Shown here: positions 16,301 through 23,925 of the stretch, one piece after another
How the letters are laid out: every line of letters starts with the position of its first letter
How positions within the stretch are numbered: the first letter of the stretch is position 1
Origin: Saprospiraceae bacterium
GTDB taxonomy: Bacteria; Bacteroidota; Bacteroidia; Chitinophagales; Saprospiraceae
Assembly (NCBI GenBank): GCA_027008645.1
Contig: JALVEE010000109.1
Span: 1 to 35,232, forward strand
Reading direction: 5' to 3'
Length of the DNA stretch: 35,232 nt
The notes under the pieces: generated by a model
Databases searched by the model: none
What the model was told of the DNA's origin: nothing
The model's input: the letters and a program-made list of their open reading frames with translations, nothing else
Program-made: the position numbers and the translations under genes

Positions 16301-17510
16301 GTATCACTCTGGGGCCAATTATTTTTTTCTTTTTTTCTCCACCTATCATTATTTCAACTTCTTTACCTTCCAATTCGCAAATACTCAATAATCCTTTTTG
16401 GGATTTTAATCTACGCTGATAAAATATTATTTTATTTCGTATCTCATCCTTTAGCTTATCTGTTAAGACATCATAATATTGTGATTGCTTTTCCCAAATT
16501 TTGTCAAATTCATCCATATAGTCTTGTCTGTAAAAGACTTGATTTTTAAGTCTTGAATGAGGGTTAGCTTTGATTTGATTGTAGAGATACTGTCCTACTG
16601 TAATTTTTTTAAAGTATAATTCTTTGCTTCTATCACTTATTTCACCCAAATAACCACTAGAACTATTTATTTGACCATTAATTTCTTGCAATACAATTAA
16701 TAAATGTTCAAGATCTAATTGATTTTTTAATCCTTTTACCCTTAATTCATATTGTTGCAATTTTATTTCATCCCTCTTTCCTTTAAGTTTTATCCCTTCA
16801 ATATTAAACCCCTCTTTACAAATAGACCAAGTTTTACCTTTATTTTTTCCAATTATTTCATTTTTAAGTTTATCTATGAGAATATCGGGGTAATATTGTT
16901 TTTGATTATTCCAAATTTTATCGAATTCTTCAATTAGATCAGATCTATAAAACTCCGGAATATTTTTCTTTCCTTTTTTTAATCTTTGATATACATACTC
17001 TCCGGGAGTAATATTATTCATATATAGATATTTTGCAACATCCATTCCATCAATAGATTGTCCATCCCCTTCATCTTTTGCTTTCCTGTTGCTTTTATAT
17101 CCTCTTTTTTTATTGATAGCCAATAAAATACGGGCAAATTCTTCTAATGTCACTTTATTATCAACAGCTTTTGATCTTATTTCCCATGTTTGATGTGTAG
17201 TTTTTGCCCCATATTCAGTCAAAACAGTTTCGCTATTAATTATTTTATTATCTTTTAAAACTTTAATTAAATTCTCTCTCCTTAGTTGATACCTGTCGAT
17301 ATTTCTTCTCATTCCCCTTTTTAATGTCCTATCTGCATTAACAGACATAGATTTCCCTTTTTGAAAATCATCATTTTCATCTGTGGTAATAGGTATAACT
17401 CTGACACCTGTTTTAATAATTTTAGATATCTCATTTTTGTCCTCAGCTTCATGAACATAAGCCCACCCCAAAGATGTTGTTCCTAAATCTAAACCTAATA
17501 TTTTTTTCAT
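13350..17510 (-). CDS. cas9: CRISPR-associated endonuclease Cas9 (type II-C, large form)
   Basis: This is the 1386-residue RNA-guided DNA nuclease of the locus. RuvC-I is at the N-terminus (GLDLGTTSLGWA, D8), followed by the Arg-rich bridge helix at about 58-86 (NADRTLKRGMRRN). The REC lobe contains two related segments at 167-219 and 303-358. RuvC-II is IRIELARELK with E685. HNH is FDIEHIIPKAL with H772 and N795, and RuvC-III is HRHHAMDA with H940 and D943. The 443 residues after D943 form the PAM-interacting end. All nuclease residues are present, so cleavage activity is expected. The protein is longer than the compact ~1000-1100-residue II-C enzymes, but similar to other Bacteroidota ones. 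The ATG at 17510 overlaps the region where the -33 element of the tracrRNA promoter would lie. Its own predicted promoter is about 150 nt further upstream. Confidence 0.98.
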   Translation of the reverse strand: MKKILGLDLGTTSLGWAYVHEAEDKNEISKIIKTGVRVIPITTDENDDFQKGKSMSVNADRTLKRGMRRNIDRYQLRRENLIKVLKDNKIINSETVLTEYGAKTTHQTWEIRSKAVDNKVTLEEFARILLAINKKRGYKSNRKAKDEGDGQSIDGMDVAKYLYMNNITPGEYVYQRLKKGKKNIPEFYRSDLIEEFDKIWNNQKQYYPDILIDKLKNEIIGKNKGKTWSICKEGFNIEGIKLKGKRDEIKLQQYELRVKGLKNQLDLEHLLIVLQEINGQINSSSGYLGEISDRSKELYFKKITVGQYLYNQIKANPHSRLKNQVFYRQDYMDEFDKIWEKQSQYYDVLTDKLKDEIRNKIIFYQRRLKSQKGLLSICELEGKEVEIMIGGEKKKKIIGPRVIPKSSPLFQEYKIWQILNNIIIRNYETNEQYYLDDENKKILFEELNLKGKLTDTQVLNLIVDKPKEWQLNYKDGIEGNKTNQTLYKAYQNILIASGHNIDISKMKTKKIKEAIKVVFESLGINTDILNFDSDLKGKEFIKQPAYQLWHLLYSYEGDNSLTGNERLYKKLKEKFGFKREYAKFLVSVVFQDDYGNLGAKAIKKILPYMKEGHEYSEAASLAGYRHSKKSLTKEEIKSKVLLDRLELLPKNSLRNPVVEKILNQMVNLVNAIIDEYGRPDEIRIELARELKKSAKERKEMTENISKANKEYERIRNVLKEIPPFNSGVRITRNDIIKYRLYQELTNNGYKTIYTKTYIPLEKLYTKEFDIEHIIPKALLFDDSFSNKTLAVREFNRVKSSLTGIDAIIEKYGKDSDGYKNYIDGIENLYKNKAISRAKYLKLKMKQSEIPDGFIERDLRNSQYIAKKAKEMLESISRRVITTSGKVTSKLREDWQLINVLQELNWDKYNKLGLTYYEVDKGGKKIPKIKDWTKRNDHRHHAMDAITIAFTKHSHIQYLNNLNARKDKKNEKFHSVYGIEQKETEVNERGKRVIKPPMPLNKLRNEVKEHLDKTLISFKAKNKVVTKNKNKTKKKGGYNIKTELTPRGQLHKETIYGTSKYYVTKYEKIGTKFDEEKIFMVAKKEYRNALLKRLREFENNPKKAFGGKNSISKNPIFLDEEQSEKVPDKVKLVWLENRFTIRKEITPDNFKTRKNIEKVIDTGARKKMLERFEENNNDSKKAFSNLEENPIWLSKEKGIKLKSVSISGVSNAVPLHHKRNNKGKEILDKNGKPFPADYVSLGNNHHVAIYRDENGNLQEEVVSFFEAVARAKTGTPIINKNHEKGWEFLFSMKQNEMFVFPNEETGFDPKEIDLMDENNYDQISPNLFRVQKFTIRDYFFRHHFETNVDNINLLKSTTWKRLGLSGLLNVVKVRMNHLGKIVSVGEY

Positions 17511-17527
17511 AATTAAAATTTTTTGTT

Positions 17528-17535
17528 TATATTTG
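17528..17535 (+). promoter_or_regulatory. -7 box of the tracrRNA promoter
   Basis: TATATTTG matches TAnnTTTG and ends about 4 nt before the expected RNA start, which falls right at the anti-repeat. No good TTG is seen 19-20 nt upstream, where the sequence is the beginning of cas9 (a T-run). The promoter may be weak or activator-dependent. Confidence 0.55.
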
Positions 17536-17539
17536 CATT

Positions 17540-17622
17540 ACAATTTAAAGCTAATCACAATAAGGATTATTCCGTTGTGAAAACATTTAGTTTGCCCTCA
17601 ACTATAAATCGGGGGCATTTTT
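17540..17622 (+). ncRNA. tracrRNA, divergent from cas9
   Basis: The anti-repeat at 17540-17560 (ACAATTTAAAGCTAATCACAA) pairs with repeat positions 2-23 over 21 bp, leaving one bulged U in the repeat's U-run. It is followed by a short nexus hairpin GGA-TTAT-TCC (17564-17573), a linker containing CCGTTGTGAAAACA, and an intrinsic terminator. The predicted RNA is about 83 nt. It lies on the strand opposite cas9, starting 30 nt from its ATG. It would pair with each crRNA and load Cas9. Confidence 0.92.
17593..17622 (+). terminator. Intrinsic terminator of the tracrRNA
   Basis: TGCCCTC at 17593-17599 pairs with GGGGGCA at 17611-17617 (one G-U pair), with an 11-nt loop and a T-tract at 17618-17622. 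Confidence 0.85.
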
Positions 17623-17664
17623 ATAATCAGAAGTTAATAATTTGAATAGTGCTAAGTATTAACA

Positions 17665-17696
17665 CAAATTTACGCAATTATATCAGATTGAACAAA
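17665..17696 (-). promoter_or_regulatory. Consensus promoter of the cas9-cas1-cas2 operon
   Basis: On the minus strand this reads TTTG (17696-17693), 20 nt, then TAAATTTG (17672-17665), a full consensus match. Initiation would be near 17661, giving a leader of about 150 nt that is antisense to the entire tracrRNA gene before reaching the cas9 ATG at 17510. Confidence 0.65.
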
Positions 17697-17834
17697 TTGT
17701 ACTCAGAATTTTTTTAATTTTTGTTTTTTTTACATTTTTCATTCATTTCCTGGATAAATATCGAATCCTTTGCAACGTTTTTTTCTGTTATCACAAATTA
17801 ACTTCAATGCAGATTAAATTTTGAAATTTTAACT

Positions 17835-18239
17835 ATGATAAAATATTTATTAACAATATTCTTGTTGGCTGCTTTATTCTCTTGCTCTTGCAAGAAGAGA
17901 ATAAGCAATTCTTCTAACGATGATAAAAATACGATTGAAAACACAAATTCTATCGATAAATCAGCTGTTTACAATTCTACTAAAGAGTATGCGATTGTGA
18001 TAAAAAAGACAAATTTAAGCAAAAACAATCCTTTTCCAACTATATCTTTTTCGATAATCGACCTAAACAATAGTAATAGAAGCATTTTCAATGATACTGT
18101 TCCGGGTGGAAAAGTCAAATGGATTTCGGATTATGCTATAGAAGTAAAATCCATGATAGGAAGGCCTAAAGATATACACTCAAAAGTAAAAAAACCATTG
18201 TATAAGCTAAATGTGAAAAGCCTTACAAAATTCAAATAA
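17835..18239 (+). CDS. Small predicted lipoprotein
   Basis: This 134-residue protein of unrecognised family has an N-terminus MIKYLLTIFLLAALFSC that is a lipoprotein signal, with the lipobox cysteine at residue 17. A short Asn/Ser/Asp-rich tether (about 22-45) and a small beta-rich C-terminal part follow (EYAIVIKKTNL, KWISDYAIEVK). It would be anchored in the outer or inner membrane. It ends 24 nt before the Asp-box T9SS protein gene and points the same way, so the two may be co-transcribed. No function is suggested by sequence. Confidence 0.75.
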   Translation: MIKYLLTIFLLAALFSCSCKKRISNSSNDDKNTIENTNSIDKSAVYNSTKEYAIVIKKTNLSKNNPFPTISFSIIDLNNSNRSIFNDTVPGGKVKWISDYAIEVKSMIGRPKDIHSKVKKPLYKLNVKSLTKFK

Positions 18240-18263
18240 AATTATTAAAATAAATAAAATATT

Positions 18264-21200
18264 ATGTTCAGTATAAAAAAACCAATACTTATTGCTTTAA
18301 GCTTAATAGTACTTTTCTCTATCAAAGGACTCTATTTTTTGGATAACAAAAATATATCCTTGAAAGAATTTTCGGAAGAATTTATTAAGAACCATCTACA
18401 TTTTGACGGTCCTGCTCAATTCGCTAAAATTCACAACCATATAAGGGTGAGAAATGACAATGAATTGCCTAAATATAAAATGGGCTATATTATGAAAGAA
18501 TACCAAAAAGCAAAGGAATCACTACAATATAGAGACTCAAAAAAGCTAAATTGGATTGAAAGAGGTCCATCTAACATAGGGGGGCGAACAAGAGGGTTAA
18601 TTGTTGATCCGGATGATACGACGCACCATACTTTCTATGCAGGTTCAGTTGGAGGTGGAGTATGGAAAACTACCGATGGAGCTGAAACTTGGGAAAATCT
18701 CACAGAGGATTTGCCCAATCTTGCCACATCAACTCTGGCAATGTCTAAGCATAATACCGATGTTATCTATGCAGGGACAGGTGAGGGATTTGATGGTCTT
18801 ATGGTAAATGGTAGCGGAGTATGGAAGTCTGTAGATAAGGGCAAAACTTGGAAAGCATTGAGTTCGACTACCGGTGACGACAGGTTTTTAAACGTACTTA
18901 GATTGCTTGTAAACCCTGATGATGAGAATGAGATATTAGCTTGCACAAGGGGAAGAAAAGGTTTTAAATCATTCGTACTTAAATCAAAAGACGGTGGTAA
19001 AACTTGGAAACAAAAATACCTTTCTCAGGAGGGTACTATCCAACAATTGGTTTATACACCCGGAAATTTTTCTGTGATGTATGCTACCATTCTAAACGAT
19101 GGCGTGATCAAATCAACTGATGGTGGAGAAACTTGGGATAAAGTTTTTGATTCGAGAGCCGAGGGCGTTGGAAGAATAGAGATGGCTGTTTCTCCGGTAA
19201 AACACGGCAATGTATTTTTATCTTGTGACCATGATTCAGGAGCGCAGTTGTACTTTTCTGAAGATTCGATGAGAACAGTAAAGAAAGTATTACTGCAAGG
19301 TTCAGCAAATTGGCTGGGTGGACAAGGTTGGTATGATAATGCTATCGCTGCACATCCCTATGATGCAAACAAAGTGTGGGTGGCAGGTTCAGGTTCTATT
19401 TTGGAAATAAGTATCAGCAATAGTGAGGGTGATGTAAAAACTCTTAAGGAATTTCAAAACAATACTAATTTCTTAGTAGAAGTAAATTCAAATATTCCTT
19501 TTGACGGAGACGGACTTGCAAGTGATTTTGCGAGTCAATTTCAAGTAAATCCCAATACATCTGATGAAGATTTAGTTGATGTAGAGATAAGATTTGGTAA
19601 AGACAAAAAACAAAATGCCCATTTGCTCAATATGGATTTTTCTACATTTCAACTTTCTTATGATACGATTATCGAGGTTCCTTTTGAAGCTTGGGACTTA
19701 AAAAACAATAGGCAAATCAGTTTGACAATAGTAGATTTGGATAAAGACGGACAGTGGACATTTAAGGATTATACCGGAAACAATTCAACATATCCGGATA
19801 TAGTCTTAGTGAATATGTTTGATTATACTGAAGAACCAAATGATGTGATTTCAAGTGGTGAAAATGTTGTCAATAAAGCTCAATATTATTTTTACAAAGG
19901 AAAAAGACCGGGTTTCCAAGGCTCGGTTGATAGTTTACCGGAGGGTAGTCTGTTTTTCAAAACCGGTTTTGAACAAGGGTTTTTGGCTGAGTTTGATCCC
20001 GTCACAGATGGATACGGAGAATATAGTGGAATTAGCTCGGTTGGCACTAAGGGAGTCCACGTTGATCATCACAATTTGATTTTTATTCCGGTAGATACAG
20101 TTGCAAAATCCTTTTATGTACTGAATGCAAATGATGGTGGTGTTGCCTTTTCTAAAGACAATGGAACTTCATTTAAGCAAACCGGGGATACATTTGCTGC
20201 ATGGGATGGTATTGATTACAATACATCAGATGGCTATAATGTATCTCAATTTTATGGTGTTGACAAGATGAATGGTGCTGACAGATATGTGGGAGGAACA
20301 CAAGATAACGGGTCGTGGGTATCACCAAAAGATCCGGACAGTAAATCAAAGTGGAATTATGCCCCGAGTGGAGATGGTTTTGAAGCTGCATGGAATTATT
20401 CTAATCCCAATCTCGTATTGGAATCTTCTCAAGGCAATTTCATATACAGAAGTACCGATGGAGGAAAGACTTGGAATTATGTCGATCTCCCAGATTCTGA
20501 AGGTCCCTTTATCACCAGAATAGCCTCCTCTCAAATCGATCCTGATTTGATATTTGTATGTAGTGACGAGGGATTGATTAAATCGACAGATTTTGGAAGT
20601 ACTTGGTCTATTAAGACTATGCCTGACAGTTGGGAATTTTCATTTTTCGGACCGCCTACCAAAATTTCTCTTGCTGATGCCAATATTGTTTGGTCGGGTT
20701 CAGCAATTACAAATTATTCAAGAATTGCACTTTCGAGAGACAAAGGAGAAACATGGGAAGAAACCTCCACCTATGATAAAGCTAATATGGGAAATGTCAC
20801 AGGATTGGCAACTCACCCTGTTAATAGTAGTACTGCCTATGTATTGTTTTCGCAAGCAAATGGTCCAAAAATATTAAGAACGAATGATTTTGGGAATTCC
20901 TGGACTGATATTTCCGGGTTTGAGAAAAATGGAGTGGAAAAAAGCAAAAACGGTTTTCCAAATGTTGCAACTTATAGCTTGCTTGTAATGCCTTTTGATA
21001 CCAATATTATCTGGGCAGGTACTGAAATTGGATTATTTGAGTCAATAGACAATGGTCTTTCTTGGCATTATGCCGATAATGGACTACCGGCTGTAGGAAT
21101 TTGGCAAATGAAAATTGTTAATAATCAAATAGTCCTCGCTACACATGGTAGAGGTATTTGGACTCTTGATGTAGAAGAAATTGTCGCTACAAATAATCCG

Positions 21201-21461
21201 GAAGAAAATAGTATAGGATTTAATATCTATCCAAATCCGGTAAGTAAGAAGTCATTTATTGATTTCAATGTTAATTCAAAAACAAGAGTAGATATATCTC
21301 TTTATTCATTGGATGGAAAAAAGCTTAAAAATATCGTTAACCGAAATATGCAAGGGAAACAAAAAATAGCATTTGATAGAGATAATTTATTGCCGGGCAT
21401 GTATATATTGACTTTAAAAACTATGCATAGCACTTCTTCTAAAAAAATAATAGTGCAATAA
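18264..21461 (+). CDS. Asp-box (VPS10/BNR-like) beta-propeller protein with T9SS sorting domain
   Basis: This 1065-residue exported protein has an N-terminal signal (hydrophobic core about residues 8-24). At least nine Asp-box motifs of the form S.D.G.TW are spread along it, for example KTTDGAETW, KSVDKGKTW, KSTDGGETW, RSTDGGKTW, KSTDFGSTW and LSRDKGETW. Such motifs mark sortilin/VPS10-like or sialidase-like beta-propellers. The opening WIERGPSNIGGRTRGL is typical of the Bacteroidota 'glycosyl hydrolase'-named group of these proteins, in which catalysis is usually unproven. Residues 985-1065 form a T9SS type A sorting domain (NIYPNPVSKKS, LLPGMYILTLKT). It is therefore secreted or surface-bound. 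It is followed by a strong terminator. Confidence 0.9.
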   Translation: MFSIKKPILIALSLIVLFSIKGLYFLDNKNISLKEFSEEFIKNHLHFDGPAQFAKIHNHIRVRNDNELPKYKMGYIMKEYQKAKESLQYRDSKKLNWIERGPSNIGGRTRGLIVDPDDTTHHTFYAGSVGGGVWKTTDGAETWENLTEDLPNLATSTLAMSKHNTDVIYAGTGEGFDGLMVNGSGVWKSVDKGKTWKALSSTTGDDRFLNVLRLLVNPDDENEILACTRGRKGFKSFVLKSKDGGKTWKQKYLSQEGTIQQLVYTPGNFSVMYATILNDGVIKSTDGGETWDKVFDSRAEGVGRIEMAVSPVKHGNVFLSCDHDSGAQLYFSEDSMRTVKKVLLQGSANWLGGQGWYDNAIAAHPYDANKVWVAGSGSILEISISNSEGDVKTLKEFQNNTNFLVEVNSNIPFDGDGLASDFASQFQVNPNTSDEDLVDVEIRFGKDKKQNAHLLNMDFSTFQLSYDTIIEVPFEAWDLKNNRQISLTIVDLDKDGQWTFKDYTGNNSTYPDIVLVNMFDYTEEPNDVISSGENVVNKAQYYFYKGKRPGFQGSVDSLPEGSLFFKTGFEQGFLAEFDPVTDGYGEYSGISSVGTKGVHVDHHNLIFIPVDTVAKSFYVLNANDGGVAFSKDNGTSFKQTGDTFAAWDGIDYNTSDGYNVSQFYGVDKMNGADRYVGGTQDNGSWVSPKDPDSKSKWNYAPSGDGFEAAWNYSNPNLVLESSQGNFIYRSTDGGKTWNYVDLPDSEGPFITRIASSQIDPDLIFVCSDEGLIKSTDFGSTWSIKTMPDSWEFSFFGPPTKISLADANIVWSGSAITNYSRIALSRDKGETWEETSTYDKANMGNVTGLATHPVNSSTAYVLFSQANGPKILRTNDFGNSWTDISGFEKNGVEKSKNGFPNVATYSLLVMPFDTNIIWAGTEIGLFESIDNGLSWHYADNGLPAVGIWQMKIVNNQIVLATHGRGIWTLDVEEIVATNNPEENSIGFNIYPNPVSKKSFIDFNVNSKTRVDISLYSLDGKKLKNIVNRNMQGKQKIAFDRDNLLPGMYILTLKTMHSTSSKKIIVQ

Positions 21462-21486
21462 TGTTGTTTGGTTTTGTTAACAAAGA

Positions 21487-21516
21487 GTAGTCCGGTAATT
21501 GCCGGATTACTTTTTT
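21487..21516 (+). terminator. Intrinsic terminator
   Basis: GTAGTCCGG pairs with CCGGATTAC (one G-T pair) around a 6-nt loop and is followed by six T residues at 21511-21516. It ends the Asp-box T9SS gene. Confidence 0.9.
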
Positions 21517-21572
21517 GTTTAAAAAATGTTACCTTTTGATATTAAGACGTCAAACTATAAAATATAAACAAA

Positions 21573-22385
21573 ATGGAAAAATACTTTAGTTTTGAAAAAT
21601 TGGTTGAGCTAATCACACTATATACTCCAAAAGTAATCGGAGCTGTTTTAACGTTGATTATCGGTTTTTGGTTAGCCGGATTTATAACTAAAATCGTGAA
21701 AAGGGTTTTGGCAAAAAGAAATGTAGATGAATCTGTTAGACCTTTTTTAGCATCTTTGGTCAATGTTGCTATCAAAATTATGGTTCTCATAGCTGTAGCG
21801 GGAATGTTTGGTGTTGAGACAACTTCATTCGTTGCAATTTTCGGGGCTTTGGCTTTTGCAATCGGTATGGCATTACAAGGTAGTTTGGCTCATTTTGCAA
21901 GCGGTATTTTATTACTTACTTTCAAGCCCTATAGAGTTGGAGACCTTGTTGAAATTGGTGGAGGAAAAACCGGAAAAGTTGAAGAAATACAAATATTTAA
22001 CACTGTATTGTCAACTTTGGATAATAAGAGAATTATAGTCCCTAATAGTGTTGTTACCAATAATGTGATTACCAATATATCCGGACAAGACACAATTGGG
22101 GTCGAATTGACTTTCGGAATCGGCTACAACGATGACATTGACAAAGCGAGAAATATCATACTCAATGTGGGAAAAGAATGCAAATATATTTTGGATGAAC
22201 CTGCTCAAGCTGTTGTGGTATCAGAGCTTGGAGATAGTTCCGTTAATCTCGCAACAAGACCATTTGTGAAAAGTGAACATTATTGGGATACTTACTTTTT
22301 TATGCAAGAAAATGTCAAAAAAGCATTCGACAGAGAGGGGATCAGCATACCTTTTCCACAAATGGATGTACATATGGATAAGTAG
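21573..22385 (+). CDS. Small-conductance mechanosensitive channel, MscS family
   Basis: This 270-residue inner-membrane channel would release solutes on hypo-osmotic shock. Membrane segments lie at about residues 17-37 and 63-85. The pore-lining third segment carries the family signature GALAFAIGMALQGSLAHFASGILLL, followed by FKPYRVGDLVEIGGGKTGKVEEI at the start of the beta domain, and it ends with the alpha/beta C-terminal vestibule. Length and order match the minimal three-segment MscS. It is monocistronic, with a terminator upstream. A near-consensus TACCTTTTG lies about 35 nt before the ATG, with one base too many for a clean -7 box. Confidence 0.95.
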   Translation: MEKYFSFEKLVELITLYTPKVIGAVLTLIIGFWLAGFITKIVKRVLAKRNVDESVRPFLASLVNVAIKIMVLIAVAGMFGVETTSFVAIFGALAFAIGMALQGSLAHFASGILLLTFKPYRVGDLVEIGGGKTGKVEEIQIFNTVLSTLDNKRIIVPNSVVTNNVITNISGQDTIGVELTFGIGYNDDIDKARNIILNVGKECKYILDEPAQAVVVSELGDSSVNLATRPFVKSEHYWDTYFFMQENVKKAFDREGISIPFPQMDVHMDK

Positions 22386-22483
22386 TGTCTTAATACGAAT
22401 TTCGAGATTTTGTTTAAGTAAAATCAAATACGTTAAAACTCCATATTTGTGTAATAATATTTGCATGCTTTTTTATTTAGAAC

Positions 22484-22745
22484 CCACCTCAATCCTCCCT
22501 TACAAGGGAGGAAGCTACAACCCCCAGTGAAATAAATTTTCAATTTAGGCTAAGCCTATTTCACGGGGTAAACCGCAATAGCAACGCTTTTTTCACAAAA
22601 AAAATACCATTTAGTTATAAAACAAGATGATTCTCAAATAGCTATTTTTAGTAATCAAGCACCTCCACTTCTCCCTTCCCTTTGTGAGGGCTGGTTTACC
22701 CCGTGAAACAAATGAAATGTTTCACTGGGGGGATGGGTGCTAAAA
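22484..22745. repeat. Cluster of nested inverted repeats in a noncoding region
   Basis: The 579-nt gap between the MscS and hydrolase genes has no convincing coding frame. It contains three hairpins: CCTCCCTT/AAGGGAGG at 22494-22511, CCCCCAGTGAAAT with ATTTCACGGGG at 22521-22568, and CCCCGTGAAAC with GTTTCACTGGGG at 22699-22730. The second and third are inverted copies of each other, including GGGGTAAACC and GGTTTACCCC. The rest of the gap (to 22964) is GC-richer than its surroundings, with more GGGG-rich remnants near 22880-22940. It looks like a nest of dispersed intergenic repeats. Confidence 0.65.
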
Positions 22746-22964
22746 CCGGAATCAATTCTCTCCTGAGAAAGCTTTTGTTATTACACTTATTAAAAGATGT
22801 GTCATAACGTAAGCTCCTAAAGGAGGTGCATCAACCCGCATTTTATCAATGCCTTGAAATTGCGTGTGGATTTCACCTTTAAGGGATTAAGGGGCAAGTG
22901 TTGCAGAACTGTCCAGCCCTGAGGGGCGGGGATGGGTTTTTACATCCGGATTAAAGAAAGCTTA

Positions 22965-23804
22965 TCAAATTAAAAATTGAGCAATTTCATCAATGACTTC
23001 TTCATCCCATAATATGCGGTAATGCCCCCTGCCTTTTGTAGAAAAAATATTACTCTTGGGGTTTGAATGATGTATCGATTTTGTATTGCCAAAAGGTAAT
23101 ATTTTGTCATCGATATCATGTACCAAGAGCAATTGTTGGTATTTTGCGTCATTCAGAACTTTAGATATCTGCATTTTATCAAAGCTTCTGCCAAAACGCT
23201 TTTCTGTTTTTTTTATCATTAGCTTAAATGCCGTATCATTGAGCCCTATCATATCGGCATAATCCTTGAAAATATCCCAAAGTTTATCAGGAGATGTTAC
23301 AAATGCAAGTTTATCTACTTCTATCCCGGATTTTTGCAGTGCCAAACTTACAGCCCCCGAACCAAATGAATGTGTTACAAACGACACTTCTTCTTTTCTA
23401 TCTATCCATTTTAATACCTTGATGATGATATCCGAGGTATCAAACATATTTGTTGATTTTCTCTTTGATATACCGTGAGCAGGAACATTCAGGCTGAATA
23501 TGTGAAATCCCGATTTAGCAAGCTTGTTTGTTATTCCCGACATACTACCCGGATTGGAATCCCAACCGTGTACTGCAATTATTGGTTTTCCCGATTTATC
23601 GCCTGTTTCGTACAAGATGATATCCTCTTCATCATTTTTAATCCTGACAATTTTGGCAGTATTCAAAAACTCTTTTTCTCTTTCCCTGATTTTATTAAAA
23701 TGTGGTTTTTGAAATATTTTTAAGGCTAAATCTGCTGCTTTTTTAGGACCAAATATAGACAAAAACTTAAATCTCAATTTCATTATATCCAACATTATCT
23801 TCAT
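22965..23804 (-). CDS. Alpha/beta hydrolase family protein
   Basis: This 279-residue cytoplasmic hydrolase has no evident signal. The oxyanion-hole strand IIAVHGWDSNPGSM is at residues 75-88. The nucleophile elbow is THSFGSG with S146, a slight variant of G.S.G. The acid is probably D233 (LLVHDIDDKILPF) and the base is H261 (GRGHYRILW). These give a complete triad. The substrate is unknown, and the nearest general class is esterase/lipase-like or serine aminopeptidase-like. The gene is convergent with MscS across the repeat cluster and divergent from the M42 peptidase gene, with 121 nt between the two starts. Confidence 0.88.
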   Translation of the reverse strand: MKIMLDIMKLRFKFLSIFGPKKAADLALKIFQKPHFNKIREREKEFLNTAKIVRIKNDEEDIILYETGDKSGKPIIAVHGWDSNPGSMSGITNKLAKSGFHIFSLNVPAHGISKRKSTNMFDTSDIIIKVLKWIDRKEEVSFVTHSFGSGAVSLALQKSGIEVDKLAFVTSPDKLWDIFKDYADMIGLNDTAFKLMIKKTEKRFGRSFDKMQISKVLNDAKYQQLLLVHDIDDKILPFGNTKSIHHSNPKSNIFSTKGRGHYRILWDEEVIDEIAQFLI

Positions 23805-23899
23805 AGTATATCATTTTGCAGCAACTGATATTGTTAACAATAAAATATGATATCTGTTCAGAAAATCTGGGCGCATTTCTTTATTTCATTCTAAATAAT

Positions 23900-23907
23900 T
23901 ACCTTTG
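23900..23907 (+). promoter_or_regulatory. -7 box of the M42 peptidase promoter
   Basis: TACCTTTG matches TAnnTTTG. Initiation would be near 23911, about 15 nt before the ATG at 23926. No clear TTG lies 19-20 nt upstream. The box rules out the in-frame TTG at 23905 as the start codon. Confidence 0.55.
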
Positions 23908-23925
23908 TGGGCAAAATTTTACCAG

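Noticed and set aside
13897-16937. Several open frames on the + strand opposite cas9
   Set aside because: They lie wholly inside the unmistakable cas9 gene, have hydrophobic low-complexity antisense composition and match no family.
23905-23907. TTG as the start of the M42 peptidase
   Set aside because: It is part of the -7 promoter box TACCTTTG. The ATG at 23926 gives the normal family N-terminus.
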